Below are positions 37,766 through 52,100 of a stretch of 64,000 nucleotides of DNA, piece by piece. This DNA is from Planococcus citri. Its lineage: Eukaryota; Arthropoda; Insecta; Hemiptera; Pseudococcidae. The notes under the pieces were generated by a model, which was not told where the DNA came from, searched no databases, and saw only the letters and a list, made by a program, of their open reading frames with translations. The translations under genes and the position numbers were made by a program. Position 1 is the first letter of the stretch. Each line of letters begins with the position of its first letter. The stretch lies in assembly GCF_950023065.1 (NCBI RefSeq), contig NC_088678.1, positions 44,754,580 to 44,818,579 of the forward strand. The letters are read 5' to 3'.

Positions 37766-40700
37766 ATTTGTTTTATGCGAATCGTTAAATTAATCTCTCA
37801 CCAAATTCAATTTTTACTCGTCAAATATTAGCTGTTTTATTACTTACCTTTTTTTATCATCATGGGCCCTAAGTTGTTGTAAGAATTTTAAATCCTAATG
37901 TGCATTTTTATAATAGTATTATTTATTCATTTTTTCTTATACTATCTTTGAACTATGGTTAATGTCTATTTATACCATATTTTCCACAAAATTGATAATG
38001 ATATGTATTTTATTAGCATTCCTATGTGCACGTTTGTACATCGTAAATTTGTGTTTTTCCTTTTTTACTTTTATGGCCATTTTAATTTTTTAATCTTTTT
38101 TTCATGTTAACACTCTAATTTGATTTTAATAAAGCGTTTAAAAGTTTTTAGTAATTTACTGGCGCCCCATTTTTTGCTACGCTTGTAGCATGTATTCATA
38201 CCATGAAATATGTACTTACTTGTGAGGTCGGCTACATTGTCATTTCATTGAACAGCAATTTGCTTTCGAGCTGTAAATATTTCTATAAAAATCATAATCA
38301 ATAGCTTTGATTTTACTGCTTTGTTTTTTGAAAGAAATGGCATATTAATTGTTCAATAATGAACACCGAACAGTGCTCCTGCTCAAGCTAAATATGCAAC
38401 TCATTTAACACGATAATTATATCGGTACAGTCGTAGGTACATACATTTCGTGACTTCGTGAGTGTTGGAAAGAGAAGGTGGGAGGGGAGTATAATTCAGG
38501 AAGAAACAAGTACAATAGAATAACAAATTCTGATTGATGAATTACTGATGTACAATGTAATGGAATATACTTAATTACCGTGATTTATTTCGGCAATAAT
38601 AACAATAAGTACCTACCTACATATGAAAAATGACGGCATACCTATTTCATTTTACGAATCATTCTATCTATCGAGTTATTCAATGAAAATATAGAATTCT
38701 GAAAAGTTTGTGTTTTATTTTAAAATTCACTTCAAACAATTAGGCACATGCACCATGCACATCACGTTTATTTTTAACGTAACGTTTACTTAGATCTTAC
38801 CTTGATCTTGAAGCAGATATTCGATCTGAATAGGCCATACACTTACAATGTATAACAAGTTAGTTGACATATTTGATGATATTTGCTCCGTTTTTAATTT
38901 ATTCAAAGTAAACAGTATATCAAAGTCATTCTTAAGGTTAAAATAGGTATCCAAACAAAATAATATAATATTTCAAACTTCTATTAACAGATTCCGATTG
39001 ACATTACTCGTATGTAGGTATAACAACCTTTCACTTTACGGTTGTTTTGACAATAGTTGAATATAAGGACAAAAGGCTCGAGATAAATACAATGACTGAA
39101 ACATAATATGAAATAGGTATACAGGCTGAGACTTCTCATTTATATAGATACTTACTTTTAAATATAATTTAAAACTTCTGTGTTATATGTATAAGAGATC
39201 ACAATCAAGTATACAAACAGCTTACCCATGCAAATTTGTGTTACCTATATTAACCTTAACATACTTCAGTTCAAATCAACTGTTTTTAAAAATCTTTTCA
39301 TGTTAATCATCCAATTGAAGATAATTAAAATTTATAGTAAAAGCAGGTAAGTATAATTAATTTACGTAAAAATTTCGGTATTTTGCATCAATTAATTAGC
39401 GTTTTTGGGTAAGTATCTTTACCAAGGAGGAAAATGCGTGATGCAGGTCGCAGGTCTTGGTTGGATATTTTATTACTGGTCTTCCTTACATATATGTACT
39501 TACGCATAAGAATATCCCTTTCTTCTGGTTGGCATGATTCCCAAAGAGACATATGATAACCTTCGGAAGCTGTGAAAATTTCTTTGACTTATTTTGTGAT
39601 AAATATAAGAAAGAAAAAGAAAAGCAAAAAAACTTTTTCGAACAGTTCAACGAGGACGATTTTCCGTTTATTATTAGTTTTCACAATGATGATAATTTTA
39701 TGCAAATGCAACTTTATGATAGGAAGGAGTTAAACGCAGAAGCCAAGTTCTGTTATCCCCTCAACCCCTCATATGTACCTATAGGTATCTATAGGATTAA
39801 ATTTTCTTTCTAGTGACAAATTCCAAGGAGAGTATACATACATCTATGGTAAGCGCATAAAAACTCGGAATCTTTAACCTCAGTACGAAGATATAATATA
39901 AATCATTAAATAATAATTAAACCATAGGCTACCTACTTGAAGCGACAATTTTCTTAATGCAGCATGAGTGGTTATCAATCTTGCTTGGTAATAATTTCTA
40001 CAATTAAGTGTACAATGAAGATCTTTTACATTGATAATGAATGTTAATTTACAATTAACCCTGTACCTATATTGAGAGATATTATGTTGTGATGAACTGT
40101 TCTCTTCTTCCGACTTCTGTTGTGCAGGCATTATTATTAAACAAAAAATAATATACCTTCCTAATTAAAAATAAAAATTGAGTAAAAAAAGATGCCTACC
40201 TACAAATAAATATGAATTACTTACAAAGTAACGATCATGGTAACAATTAATTAAAATTAAACTACCGAATGATATTTAATTTATAGCAAGTTCATGCGCA
40301 TCATGAAGACACAATGCGCAAGTTCATTGCACAATAATTTTATTTCCGCATACGACTATTTTTAAAATTTCCGAATAATTCATTAGCTGAATATTATTCA
40401 ATTCACTAACATTTTCATCAATTAAGTAGGCACATACTTTCAATTAAAATGTGCCTGAATAAAAATTTTTTAGCATAAGTAAAAAGTGAAAAAACCTGCT
40501 TGTTTGCCAACATCTTCTTCATTTGTAAACCTAAGCTATGTATTTTTCACGCAAATAGCTATAGGTACATAATCAATCATACGCGTAAGTATGTAGCATA
40601 TTTTCTTCCATAAAGAAGTCATAAATTGTGTAAAGCCTTGACTCTTCTACAATAACACGCCCTTTCCTACACTCAATTCAATTTTATGATGAAACTTGAT

Positions 40701-43280
40701 TTCAGAACAAAAGAGACCGTTTTCTGCTCATTCCTCCTTTAAACCTTTTGTTGTTTTTTCGATGACAAACTGGATTTACGGGTATAGAGACGGATTTTTT
40801 CAATGATTTGAAGGTGAGCAAATATTTTCCAGTTGAACAAATTGCTTATATCTGATGATTAGTTTCGCGTCGAACGAATTATCGCCATTACCTGTATGTA
40901 CAAGTAATATGTCGTCAAAAGTTTTTTTTTCTTTTTTAGCAAATTACAAGTAAATTGTGGAGGTAGGAGTATGTTGGTTGTACCTATACCTATGCTAATT
41001 AATTTTCGTACGAACGAGTTCCTGAAAACTGAGCGAGTAAGTAAATAATCAGCTTTATTACTTACCTATTCTCGCTCGTATAGGTACTCTTTCATAATAA
41101 CACTTTTACCTACCCAGGTAATAATTTGAATTCGCGATTCAAATTTAGCAACATCTCGCAGCCATAAAACTTTACCCAAAAATGAAACCGGTTACAAATT
41201 CAAGTCATTGTTGAATCGCACTTACTTAGCTAATTATACCAACCTAGGTAGTAGGTAGGTATCGTTTAAATAATACGTGTTGTGGTGCTTATTCGAATGA
41301 AATTCTAAGAATCCTTGATTTTCATAGAATTGTGAAACCTTTAAAATCGTTATCTATTATTGATGATCACTGATTAGATTTGGAACAATGAGTCAAAAGC
41401 AACTAGGTATATCTATGATTAGAAAGATACCTTCAAATGGGAAAACTTCAATTTTTTACTCTGATTCATACTGTCTACTTGATCACTTCATTGGCAACAA
41501 CTCGTTTTTTTTGTCATTTTTTTTTTTAAATATGAGGTCTTCCTATCTATTGATAGGTGTTCACATCGTCAATAAATTACGCCAGCAAAAAATTTAAATC
41601 TAATCAACATCATTTCTTTTTTTTTGCAACGCCTTTTCAAGATCAAAACAAATCACGCGAGATTTATTTATAAGTAGTGAATTATTTTATGTACTCGTAG
41701 AAACAGTAGGTACTACTGTATTTAAAATCACTTCACATCACGATTGTGTTTTGTTTGTTTATTTATACACTTGTTTTGGTAAATGAATAGGCATTTACTT
41801 ATGTCAGTGGTTACGTTATCGATCAACGATTTGAAGGTTCTTCGATGGATTAGAATGGAATTTGTGTATCGGCTTGTAGCCTAATGCCAATGCAACTTAG
41901 GTACATTACAATTTTCAAAGTAGTAAGAGTAATAATTCTGAAAAAAAAAGATTAAAAATGCACCTACCTAAGTCTATGTGTTTGAAGTAGGTACCTTTTT
42001 TTGTTTAAATAGGGGCACGAAAATCAAAAATTAGAACAAAAAATAAAAACACCTGAAATCGAGAATTTTTTAATCGAAAAATTAATTTTTTTTTTAATCA
42101 GACAGGAATTAACTGCCAGCGTCATTTTTTTGTGCATTCTTTCCAAACTTTTGAAAAAATTATCTTAGAATGGTTTCATCTGAGATAGAGACCCGTTGAA
42201 AAGGATTTGTTTATAAATACCACATCTGATCTCTGATTGCAAAAACTCTTCGAACATTTTATTTAAGAAGAGCTAATTCTCGTTTTAATAAATATTTAAT
42301 ATAGCTACATATTTATGTATTTTATTTTATTTTTAAAAAAGTATCTACATAAAAAGTGAATTCAGAAAAGAAATTGGTACCTAACAAATTACACTTTTTA
42401 AAACTTAAATTTTGAATAGTCTTTGCTACGATAAAGTTATTTTTGCATTTTGTACTCTGTACTCGTATTGTAAATAGTAGGTTTGGTATCCATTTCTGTT
42501 GTTTTTTAAAATGAAAATTTGAAAATTTAGTTTGCCTTTTAATGTTGTTACAATTGATCCTGGCCAGTGGCCTGCTTTAATAAAAATTTTGGTTTTGATG
42601 CTTTTGTATTTTTTTATCCCATTTTTTTTTTTTTTTTTTTTTAAATTAAAAATCAGATAATTTTTTATAATACTGATTTTTTAACAAGTTCAATTTGTTT
42701 CTATTACCATTTACCAGTACTAGTGAGATCGTGAAATAGCATAACTCATTTTTCACATCATAATTTACCATTTTGGGTTTTCAAGTCTATTGAGATGATG
42801 TTTGAGCATAAATCTAGGTATGGGATTTGGTTGGTGATTTTATTCAGCAGCCATATAAGGGAGAGAGCTTAATAAGTCAATTTTTACAAATCTATCGCAG
42901 ATCAAACACGATCATTATCAGATCAAATATACCGACTCAATAAGATTCGAACATGACAAAAACTATATACACCAATTTATTAGACTACTGTTTAACAACA
43001 CCGACAATGGTGCCGAAGCTGTGACATAACACTCCAATTTCATCGCCAACCTAGCGATTCGCGAGGTGTTACTGACCTATAAACTCTCAGATTTTTGTGG
43101 GTATTCGTTCTACCATCATTAAAGAAGAATACCCACGATTTTCGTTAATCGATAGGTATCTTATGTAATAATGAGATCGAGAATCGGTTATTGATAAGTA
43201 AATTCGGCGGTTTGGGTATAATCAAGTACCTGCTCGTATTTACATTTTGCATTTCGCGCAAATTTTCGCGAGCCTATGAT
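37766..43280. other. 5.5-kb gene-poor intergenic region
   Basis: After the TTC5 3' UTR (AATAAA at about 38129) I find no conserved frame, RNA gene or paired repeat. It holds many TAGG/TACC tetramer runs, a poly-T run at about 42619-42641, and a perfect 10-bp stem (GTGGGTATTC at 43097-43106 pairing with 43127-43136, 20-base loop). The frames at 39553-39813 and 41388-41597 look like chance. Confidence 0.5.
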
Positions 43281-43809
43281 AAAGTGCATATGCGTGCGCA
43301 TCGTGTTTACACTTGATACTCGTGCACTATCGAAACAACTTGACACCACTCGCTCGTGTAATTTTTTTGTTGTCTTAATCAGTTGCGCGTACGCAGTTTG
43401 ATCTTAGGTTCTCTGTTGTAAACCGGTGGCACCCATCCTTCTTCGCCGGCCCGTTCGGCGTTCGATACCTTTATTTTTATCGCCATCGCGAAATGAAAGT
43501 ATTTCATAATACGTATTCCGATTACATCTTTTTTATAATAATACAATTTTGCGCGTAACGAGCCGCTAAAATCGATTTATCCTCGAGAATGTCGATATAT
43601 TTTGTAGTGTGTAGTTCACGGGGTCATTCTACCCAGAAAATAATGCTTTTTTAGAAATTTTTTTATCGATTCAATCGTTGCGTGGAAAATTACCTGTTCG
43701 AGTGTATTTTTAATATACTTACTGTGGCGGTGCGATTTTATTTTGTATATTTTTCCAGTGTTGAAGTTATGAAAGCTGTGGTGTTGTGTTGATGAGTGTG
43801 AAGAAGAAG
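43280..43809 (+). promoter_or_regulatory. Candidate promoter and non-coding first exon (torso-like?)
   Basis: This patch is richer in CpG than its surroundings (for example 43370-43490, TTCGCCGGCCCGTTCGGCG) and ends in a strong donor, AAGAAGAAG|GTAAGG, at 43810. There is no conserved coding sequence. The nearest downstream plus-strand acceptor feeding a real gene is at about 58472, just upstream of torso-like. If they are joined, the intron is about 14.7 kb. An ATG at 43792 would then open a seven-codon upstream frame closing at a TAG just inside the next exon. Linkage is inferred from position only. Confidence 0.3.
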
Positions 43810-44634
43810 GTAAGGCGCAAGTTGAAAAATCAAATTTTTAATAAAATTTAGATACCTATTACCTACCTAGATAGGTATTTATATTTTTATCTAAGAGATT
43901 TAACCTTCTTTGACATGTATTTGTATAATGAGCCATTTTTCAATACATACCTCTCCCTTGAAATTGAACTTCAATTTTAAACTTTTCGTAATTGGAAATG
44001 CTCTTCAACTGAAAATTGATTTCTGAAGAGCAGATATGAAATCCCAAAATTTGAAAATTAGGATTTCAATGATTTTAGCATTGAGTACTAATTTATCCCA
44101 ACTACATACAAAACCCTGAGTTTTCAAAATTTTGCGATGTGTAGGTATTCTCAGTGTTCATGGGGAATACCTATACCTTAAGTATAACAAAACTTGTACA
44201 TGATTGCGGGCAGGTCTACCAAAAAAAAAACTAGCTCAAGTGTGGTCACTGAGCTTGTAATTCATAAACTTGAACTTGAAGTGTTGTGATAAATTTTAGC
44301 TAAGGTGAAAGAATGGAGAATCGAACTTTTTGACGATAGAATGGGGTGGGGTAACGGTGTCAATAGACGATACTTCTACATATTATACCGATACAGATAC
44401 TTGGTGGTACAAGTACCTAAAACATCCATGAATACTTCATCCAATTTTTAAAAATAAGGTTACGGTTATAATAGCATTTTTTATTTCGTTTTGAAGAAGT
44501 CACAGTTAATTAATATTCAGTTTTAACAGAGTGTGAAATGAATTTGAAAAAATGGAAACAAAGTGTTATTAGGCACCTTATTTATGTACGTTGACCTACC
44601 TATCAATTTTGAGGGTGCAATATTTCCAATCTAA

Positions 44635-44885
44635 ATTGACGGGCCTGATGGAAGAAGGGCCTCGTTGGAAAAACCTAGTTTTGAGAAAAACGCGTTTAAA
44701 GTTTTACTTTTGTTGGAAAACAGGTAGAGAGGTATGAATAAAACGTCATGTAACTTGCTCTAGGAGCAAGATCATGAACTGAAAATCACACCCAAGGTAG
44801 TTAAGACCTCGAGGAGTTCAAATTTCCAAAGTTCGGAAAAAGGGCCTCCGGGCGCTGAGGCCCTTTTTCCATCAGGCCCGTCAAT
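44635..44885. mobile_element. 251-bp MITE, PIF/Harbinger-like
   Basis: Terminal inverted repeats of about 29 bases start ATTGACGGGCCTGATGGAA at the left and end in the complementary sequence at the right, with one mismatch. A TAA trinucleotide flanks both ends (44632-44634 and 44886-44888), the 3-bp duplication expected of PIF/Harbinger elements. No coding capacity. The right end holds an extra small hairpin around 44834-44867 built from GGAAAAAGGGCCTC and its complement. Confidence 0.7.
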
Positions 44886-47800
44886 TAAGAAAGATAAAAA
44901 TAATGTCGATGTTGGAAACTCCGTATCGAACGATTTTTGCAAAAATTTTTTTCAAAAGGTAGGCTAGATCTGATTATTTCAAACAAATCAGATTACCTAC
45001 AGCAAGAAATGATATAATCTACAACATAAATTTCACATTTCTTTGAAAAATTGAAAAATCATTGATGGCAAAACTTTAAAGTAGGTAATTTTAGAACGCT
45101 TTTCATTTTTTTTTTAAAAGAAAATTTTACTAAGTACCTACACGAGAAATTATTTTTATGAAAATAAGTTATTGCATGCGAATCACTAAAAACAAGGGGG
45201 AGGGTTTGAATTCTCCAAAAATGATGTTTAAACACAATTTTTATCATCTCGAAGAGTGATTTTAACTAAAAGGGCTGTGAGGGAGGAATTTGTATGCCCT
45301 TAAAATTTTAAAAACTATAACGAAAATTCATTTAGTTTAGAAATTGTTTTGATTTGTGAATCGAAATAAGTAGGTATAATAGGTATAAGTTTAAAAATAC
45401 TTTAAAAAATAGAAGAAAAATTAATCTTTGCAAAAACCAAGGTTTTTTTAAAGAAAAAAATCGAAATATTTTTGAAAGAAATGTACCTACCCAATTAAAG
45501 TACTTATTTATTTTTCTGTTCTCAGAATTATTTCATCTCCTTTTTTGGGGGGGGGGGCATTTGATCACTTTCATCGTCTATAACAATCTAAATTCAGTGA
45601 GTATTTACTTTTTAGTTTTTGTTAATCGATTCAGTATTACAAAAATTTACTTACCCATCTATTACGTGTTGTGATGTTTCCTCTTCGTGTTCTGTAATTC
45701 TGCCAGAAAATTTTCAAAAACGCTCGAAAATTAATACACATACCTACCTACTTACCTACTTCTATAGTTCCTAAATTCTTATACCACATAGCATGAAGTT
45801 TATTTCTCATTTTTAATGGCAGGGTACTTATCAGAATGGATTACCGTCTCTAATTGAATTTTAATTCTACATCTTTGTTAAACCTATTCCTATTGTAGAA
45901 AATGTAATTAGGCAAATTTTGATTCAATTTGCATATGACCTTTATTATCATTTTTTTTTTCGAAGAATGTACCTGGGTAACTGTAAACACGATAATGATT
46001 CAGTAAACTATTACATTTAAGAATTAGGAACTATTTTTTGGTCCAAATGCTCGTTGCTCATTATACCTACCTTTAACTCTTAATTCGTACAGCGAATTTA
46101 TTTTACACTAAGAGAGTAAAATATTCTATTCGCGAAGAAAGATTTTCAAGACAATGAGCTTAAGCATTGTTATTTTCAAGTATTTATTCTTAATATAGTT
46201 GGGTATATACATACGTTTTACTTATATGGGGGATATGCAGTAATTATATTCAGGCGACAAATCATATACAGTCAACCAATAACCTATAAAGAATAAACCT
46301 TGATTTAATACCTTGAAAAAGTGTCACTTGCAGATAACAAGTAAAAGTGTAGGTTCGCCGACATTACATCATAAGAAAAGAAAAAAAATAAAGAGATTTG
46401 TCTCGATGAAAGAATACCATTTTAACATCTACATAGGTACAGGTACCGCCTAAATTACAGAAAAAAAACACGATGCTCGAGTAGCTAAGATACAATTTAT
46501 GCAATGGGATGCAACGAGATATCTACTCGTACCTATTCATTTATTTCGCCACTGCCACTGAACATAAACCTGATTAGCATTATTCATACGACACCAGGTG
46601 CTGAGTATATTTATTCGTAAGTACTTTTTAATCGAAATTCTATGGCAATAGGTGTTTGAAATTTTGTTACGAAAAAAAATAATGATAATTTAAAGCGAAT
46701 GGATGACGATGTTTTAGGTAGAAAAAAAATACCAGAATTTTTTCACGCTGTGTGGCTAATTTTTAAGGGAAAAAATTCAATATTCTGTTGATAAAAATGC
46801 TGAATATGTGTACAAGGTTATTACTCATCTTGAAAAAGTCTGGTTTATGTTCCAAGCGAATGAGCATTCTAATAACTCGAGACCTTGATCCTTACTTTGA
46901 ATTTTTTCTATAGAACTGCAATTAGAGATAGCTCGGGTTGTGCGTTATAATCTTATAATCGTCGTAAAAATTGTGTGGTTCTATGTTACCTATGCCCTGA
47001 TTTAACTGCCGCAATTAGCATAGGGACTTATGTATGTCTATGTAGCCCATTCTCCTGTTGTTTTGAGCGTTAAAGACTCTATTCGTATAAAGATTTTTAT
47101 TAACGAAAAGAATAATATGTTTAACGTTAATATGTATATCTAAAATCCTGTTCTATGTTGAGTGCAACGACCGAAATAACCATTTAAACTCTGCCCGCAT
47201 TCTGTTAAAAAAATCAAGATACGCTCAATTCCAGACTTGTGCGGTTCTTTTCATTAGCTATGTGTCTATGGTGAATTTACAAGGTTTTTCTTTTGATGTA
47301 GGTAAATACGTCCATATTTGTATCAATACGTACGTGTTATTCCTTTTTTGTAAGTAGGTATCTGCTCTCTAGAAGCAGCGATGTTTTTTTTCTGATTTTG
47401 GCGACTAAATTAAATACCATCTATACATTTTTTTCGTAGTGAATTTTTTAGGTAATTTGAACGATCACGTTTTTAAAAGAATTTTTCCGGTGGTTTCGAT
47501 TTCAGAATTCTTGGAAAAGTTGTACTCATTGATTATATTTTTTCGCGAACGTCATCATGTAGGTATTCCGCGGGAATAAATTTATCTGCGATTTGTAAAC
47601 TCGCATAGTATCACTTTTTTCCATATTAACCACCATGTGTATTTTTTTTTCTTCAAATTCTATGCTCATCTTTCATCTGCTCACAGATGATGTTTTCGAT
47701 CCCTTAAAAAGAACACGGATGTCTCATGTCTTTTTTCGGTTTCGAAATTAAAGTAGGTACTATAATACATCATATGTACTTATATTGTATTTAGGTACCT

Positions 47801-48856
47801 GCTCACCCTTTATAGGCATTTCAAAAAGGAACTCTTTCGACTAAGTACAAAGAGAAACATGATCTGTTTACGATGCCGGAAATGATCCTAACCAAATAAT
47901 TGAAATAGGTATACACTAATGTGATGGTGAATGAAACATCTTTTGAGTATATTATTTATTTGAACTTGGAGCCTGCCTTTTTTATTCCTTGACTAGAAGC
48001 GAAAGTAGGTTCGAATTTCCATCTCAAAATGTAATTTTCTAACCCTTTTGAAAGACACGAAAATCCATTTTTTTTTTTGCAGCTGGAAAGAGGACAGGAA
48101 AGAATGAAAAGTCAAAATACACAAAAGGCGAATTATGTACTGTACATGACAAATTTCATCCTTTAAAGCAAAATTGAAGCGGTGAACAAAATTTTTCAAG
48201 ATTAAAATACAAAAAAATCAAGTTTTCTCCTCTACAAATTGCTCTAAGTATATAGGACGATAATTTTTAAATAAGTATTTTTTACAACACTCTAGATTTC
48301 CCTTAAGTGGATTAAGTGCCTACCAATTGATTCGTATGTGTATTTTAAGACTTTCTTTGCCCTTCCAAAAAATTTAGATGTGAATTCAAGGTCAAGGTCA
48401 CAAGTTTATTGAACTCTAAGCTAATGTAAGCTCAAATATCAAATTTGAGCAATTTTTATCATAAAATTCGATATACCTACCCACCTGAAGTCAATCCCAA
48501 AATTCCTGAATTTTGATAAGAGTGGGACAGGTCTGTAGCTAGGCAACTTCTGGAGGAGGTAAGGAGCGTGACGAAACATATGTAATACACAATGAAGGGG
48601 TACGTGCAGAGATTTTTAAAATGTTGGGCCAAATTTGAGAAATAGGTAACGACCTTTTGCCTCTTCAATTAAATCATAATTTTGAAAGTTTTAAAAATTG
48701 TAACCTCCTCTCAATGGTCACATTTCAAACGAAGCACTAAAAATCAGTTCTATAAATCTTGAAAATTCTCACGAATGACGAATTTGGTCCAAATTCTCAG
48801 GTTGATAGTGTAGCTCGGCGTCTTTGATTTTCCACATCAATTTGAAGTTTTCAAAG

Positions 48857-49141
48857 CAGGGATGCAACGATCACTAATTTGATCGCCATCTTTCGATCCG
48901 ATCGAGTGACGATCATTAATCATTTGATCGGAAAAGATTGACGATCATATCAGATCGCGATCACGTTGCGATTAATTGAAATTAATACTATATTCGTGAA
49001 AATGATTAGTTTAGAGCATCCACGTGACGTCATACCTCAGTAAACGTTATTTTTTTCCTAATCGCGATTATGATCGATCAAAAGCGATATTTTTCTGAAA
49101 TTTGATCGAGATCGGATCGGATCGTGATCGTTGCATCCCTG
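48857..49141. mobile_element. 285-bp MITE, hAT-like
   Basis: Termini are exact inverted repeats: CAGGGATGCAACGATCAC at the left and GTGATCGTTGCATCCCTG at the right. Starting with CAGGG is typical of hAT-superfamily ends. The inside is full of GATC/CGATC-type motifs in both orientations, so the whole element is nearly self-complementary. The flanking octamers TTTCAAAG and TTTCATAT match at only the first five positions, so the target duplication has decayed or is coincidental. No coding capacity. Confidence 0.7.
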
Positions 49142-52100
49142 TTTCATATAGTAGATTTTAGAGTCGATGTAGAATCTTCATCTTCACACCAAGATTCAAA
49201 TCAATCGGTTTAAAACACCCCTGGGTGAAGATGGAAAATCGCTCATGCGCTCCAAAATTATCATTCGGCAGTACCTACTTGAGGAGGAATGGATATAAAA
49301 AGAAAACCCAAAATCCAAGAAAATGGCAGTATCGCCCAGCTTTATTATTTTTTAAATAATTTTTCGCATAAAATTTCCAAAATGTACTTACTAATGATCC
49401 TCAAACCATAAATGACAAAAATATAGTTCATGGCGAAGGCGAAGGGTATAAAGAGGTCGCGATGATTTAACTTCAATATGCAATAGGTACTATTACCTAC
49501 TTTTAACACGTGGTTTAAAACTGATCATACGAATAAAACAGGTGAAGAGCCAATGTACCACAAGACGATAGTATTCATGGGTTTAAATTTTGATACTTAC
49601 CTAGATATATGTCTTTTATATCTAACGAAGAGTAGTACCTACATATAACTACTACACCTGTAACATTTTTTGCCATAAGTAAGTAGCTGGCCTTCCTCGT
49701 GTACCTGACTACCTATACTCGTAAAAGATACCAATGTACGAGTAGGTATTATAGGTTCTCGATCCAAAGACGAATTACTAATACGTAAATACCGATTGGT
49801 CATTAACATTGGTTATCTGCAACTTTGGTTCAGTCCATTCAAATTTTACGTAAGCATGATTTCTGCCCTTTTGAACTGGTAAAACTGGTATAGGTGTTCG
49901 TAGAGGTTTGCTTGGTCCATTCCGTACGTACATATGTACATGCGAATGAATTACTATAAGAGTCTTTGTTGTACACAGATTACCCTTAAGGAAGCTGCGC
50001 AGGAATTTCTATTGTAAAATCATTGATCTGCGTTTTCATATAGGTACGATAGGTACCTTTGATTAAATGATACTCGGCCATCTGGGTTTAGAAATGATTT
50101 TAATTACGAGATTGTATTGTTACCATTTCGAGATGGATATATTTATATTGCGTAAATTGCTTTCGTTGTGTTGCTCAATGCCTATATGTTGACTGATGTC
50201 GAAGATCTGGTAAAATATTGTAAGGTGTAAACTGTCAGTAGGCATAAGTATAATATGTAGGTACTTACATGTGAAAGAAAATTCGCGTTTTTCATTTTGA
50301 TATACGAGGAAGTTGGCTTTAGAAGCAGGTAGGTATACTCGGCTACCTGCTCCGTATTATTACGACAATATCAAGTTATAATAACTTGGAAAATGCGAAC
50401 ACTTTTGAAGTGACGACGAGGTTAATAAACTTTCACAAAGTCATTTAGTCTCGACATCGGTTTTTAGGTAGATTTTTGAACAAAGGTCTGGTGAAGCCAA
50501 TGTCATGAATGGCAACAAAAAAAAAACAACGTGGAATTTCGATATGACTGGGAATCTACGTTGGATTGAAGGAACCAGTTGTTAGCACAAATTGGTAGTC
50601 ATATTTTAGATCTTCAGCAAAGGTTTGATGGATCTCTTCCGAATACACAACGAAAAAAACCTGGTAGGTTGAATAGCTGAAGATGGAAAAATTTTTTATC
50701 GCCTTTAATAACTATAGGTACTGTACTATGTATTTTACGTATTTTTAGCCTGTTCCCGGAACGATGAAATGGATTTGTTTTGAAACTGAAATGTTCAATT
50801 TCAGTGTTTGAAATTCCAATAATTCATATGCCATAGCCTATCTGGTTATTGCATTGTTCATGCTCAGTTTCACTGTAAACAAGATTTGTGTGTAGGTAGG
50901 TCTACTAGGTATAGGTAACAATGTTGGTGGGAGTCAATTTTATCTTCAGATAGGGCATAATACAAACGCATGCATTTTTAGGTATTTGTATATCTACAAT
51001 CTGCATACCTACCTGAACCTATTACGAGTACCTTCGTGTTTTCTGTCAAAAAACAAGCACACGTGTAAAATTTATTTCATTAGAAGTCGTTATAAATGTT
51101 ACGCAATAACAAATCGCTCATTATTTCAATTTTTCAACTTGGATTGAGAAAAATTTACACCCAATCTATAAGAATCAAGTCGAGAGTAGGTACCTCCAAT
51201 AAGGTGGATCGCGAAAAAAAGAAGTTGGAAGATTTTGATCAAATTCAGCCGAGATCTTCATATTTTGAGTTGAAAATACTGCTGACAGTACCCGTGGAGG
51301 GATAATATGGGTCTTCAAAGAAATGAAAATTTTTTAATGTTTTGGAAAAAATTGGCCAGTTCTAACATAAATAGTGCACTTATTTGGGATTCTGCGTCGA
51401 CCTAAGCCATCGCCATCAAAATTCAAGACCACTTTTCAAGGTTCTACTGGGCGATTGAAAATTTGCATAAATCGCTTATTTTTGGGCAAATTCTGTGTTT
51501 GAAAATACATTTCTCCTCAAATAGGTTGGTATTACCGATTATGTAATTATATCTATTATATGTCAGAACATCAAAAAACATCATTTCTGGAACTGTTAGG
51601 ACTACTTTGGATTACAATGATGCCATTTTTTTCCTATCATTATGGCCTATTTCAAAAACGTGGAATTTAACAAGTTTTTGGTTTCTTATGAACTGAAAAA
51701 TATAATTATAGGAAAAGGAATGTACCTATCTGTAAATTATTTTTCAAGCAATAACCCAACTAAATCTTATTTTTTGCATTTTGGAGGTCAGAAATACCAG
51801 TATATAAGAATTAAGAACGCATTAAAATACCAACCAACTCGAGAGAGATTTTAAACCAATTGGTGAAAATTCCTGAGATATTTCTTCTGATGAAAACCGT
51901 AAAACACTATCAAGGTCGATATCGACGTATCTGAACCCTTTTTTTTGAAGTGGCACGCTTTGCTGTGTTCTAAATTGAGGAATTAATTCAAAACAGTAGG
52001 TACTTTTGGAAAATATATTTTTAAAATGATGAAAAGTGAACGAATTTAAAATTGGGTAAAAAAATATTGTGGATATCGAGAATAGAAAGTACGTAGGTAG

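Noticed and set aside
39553..39813. 86-residue acidic/basic frame starting MITFGSCENFF
   Set aside because: No family resemblance and no splice context; kept as unsupported.
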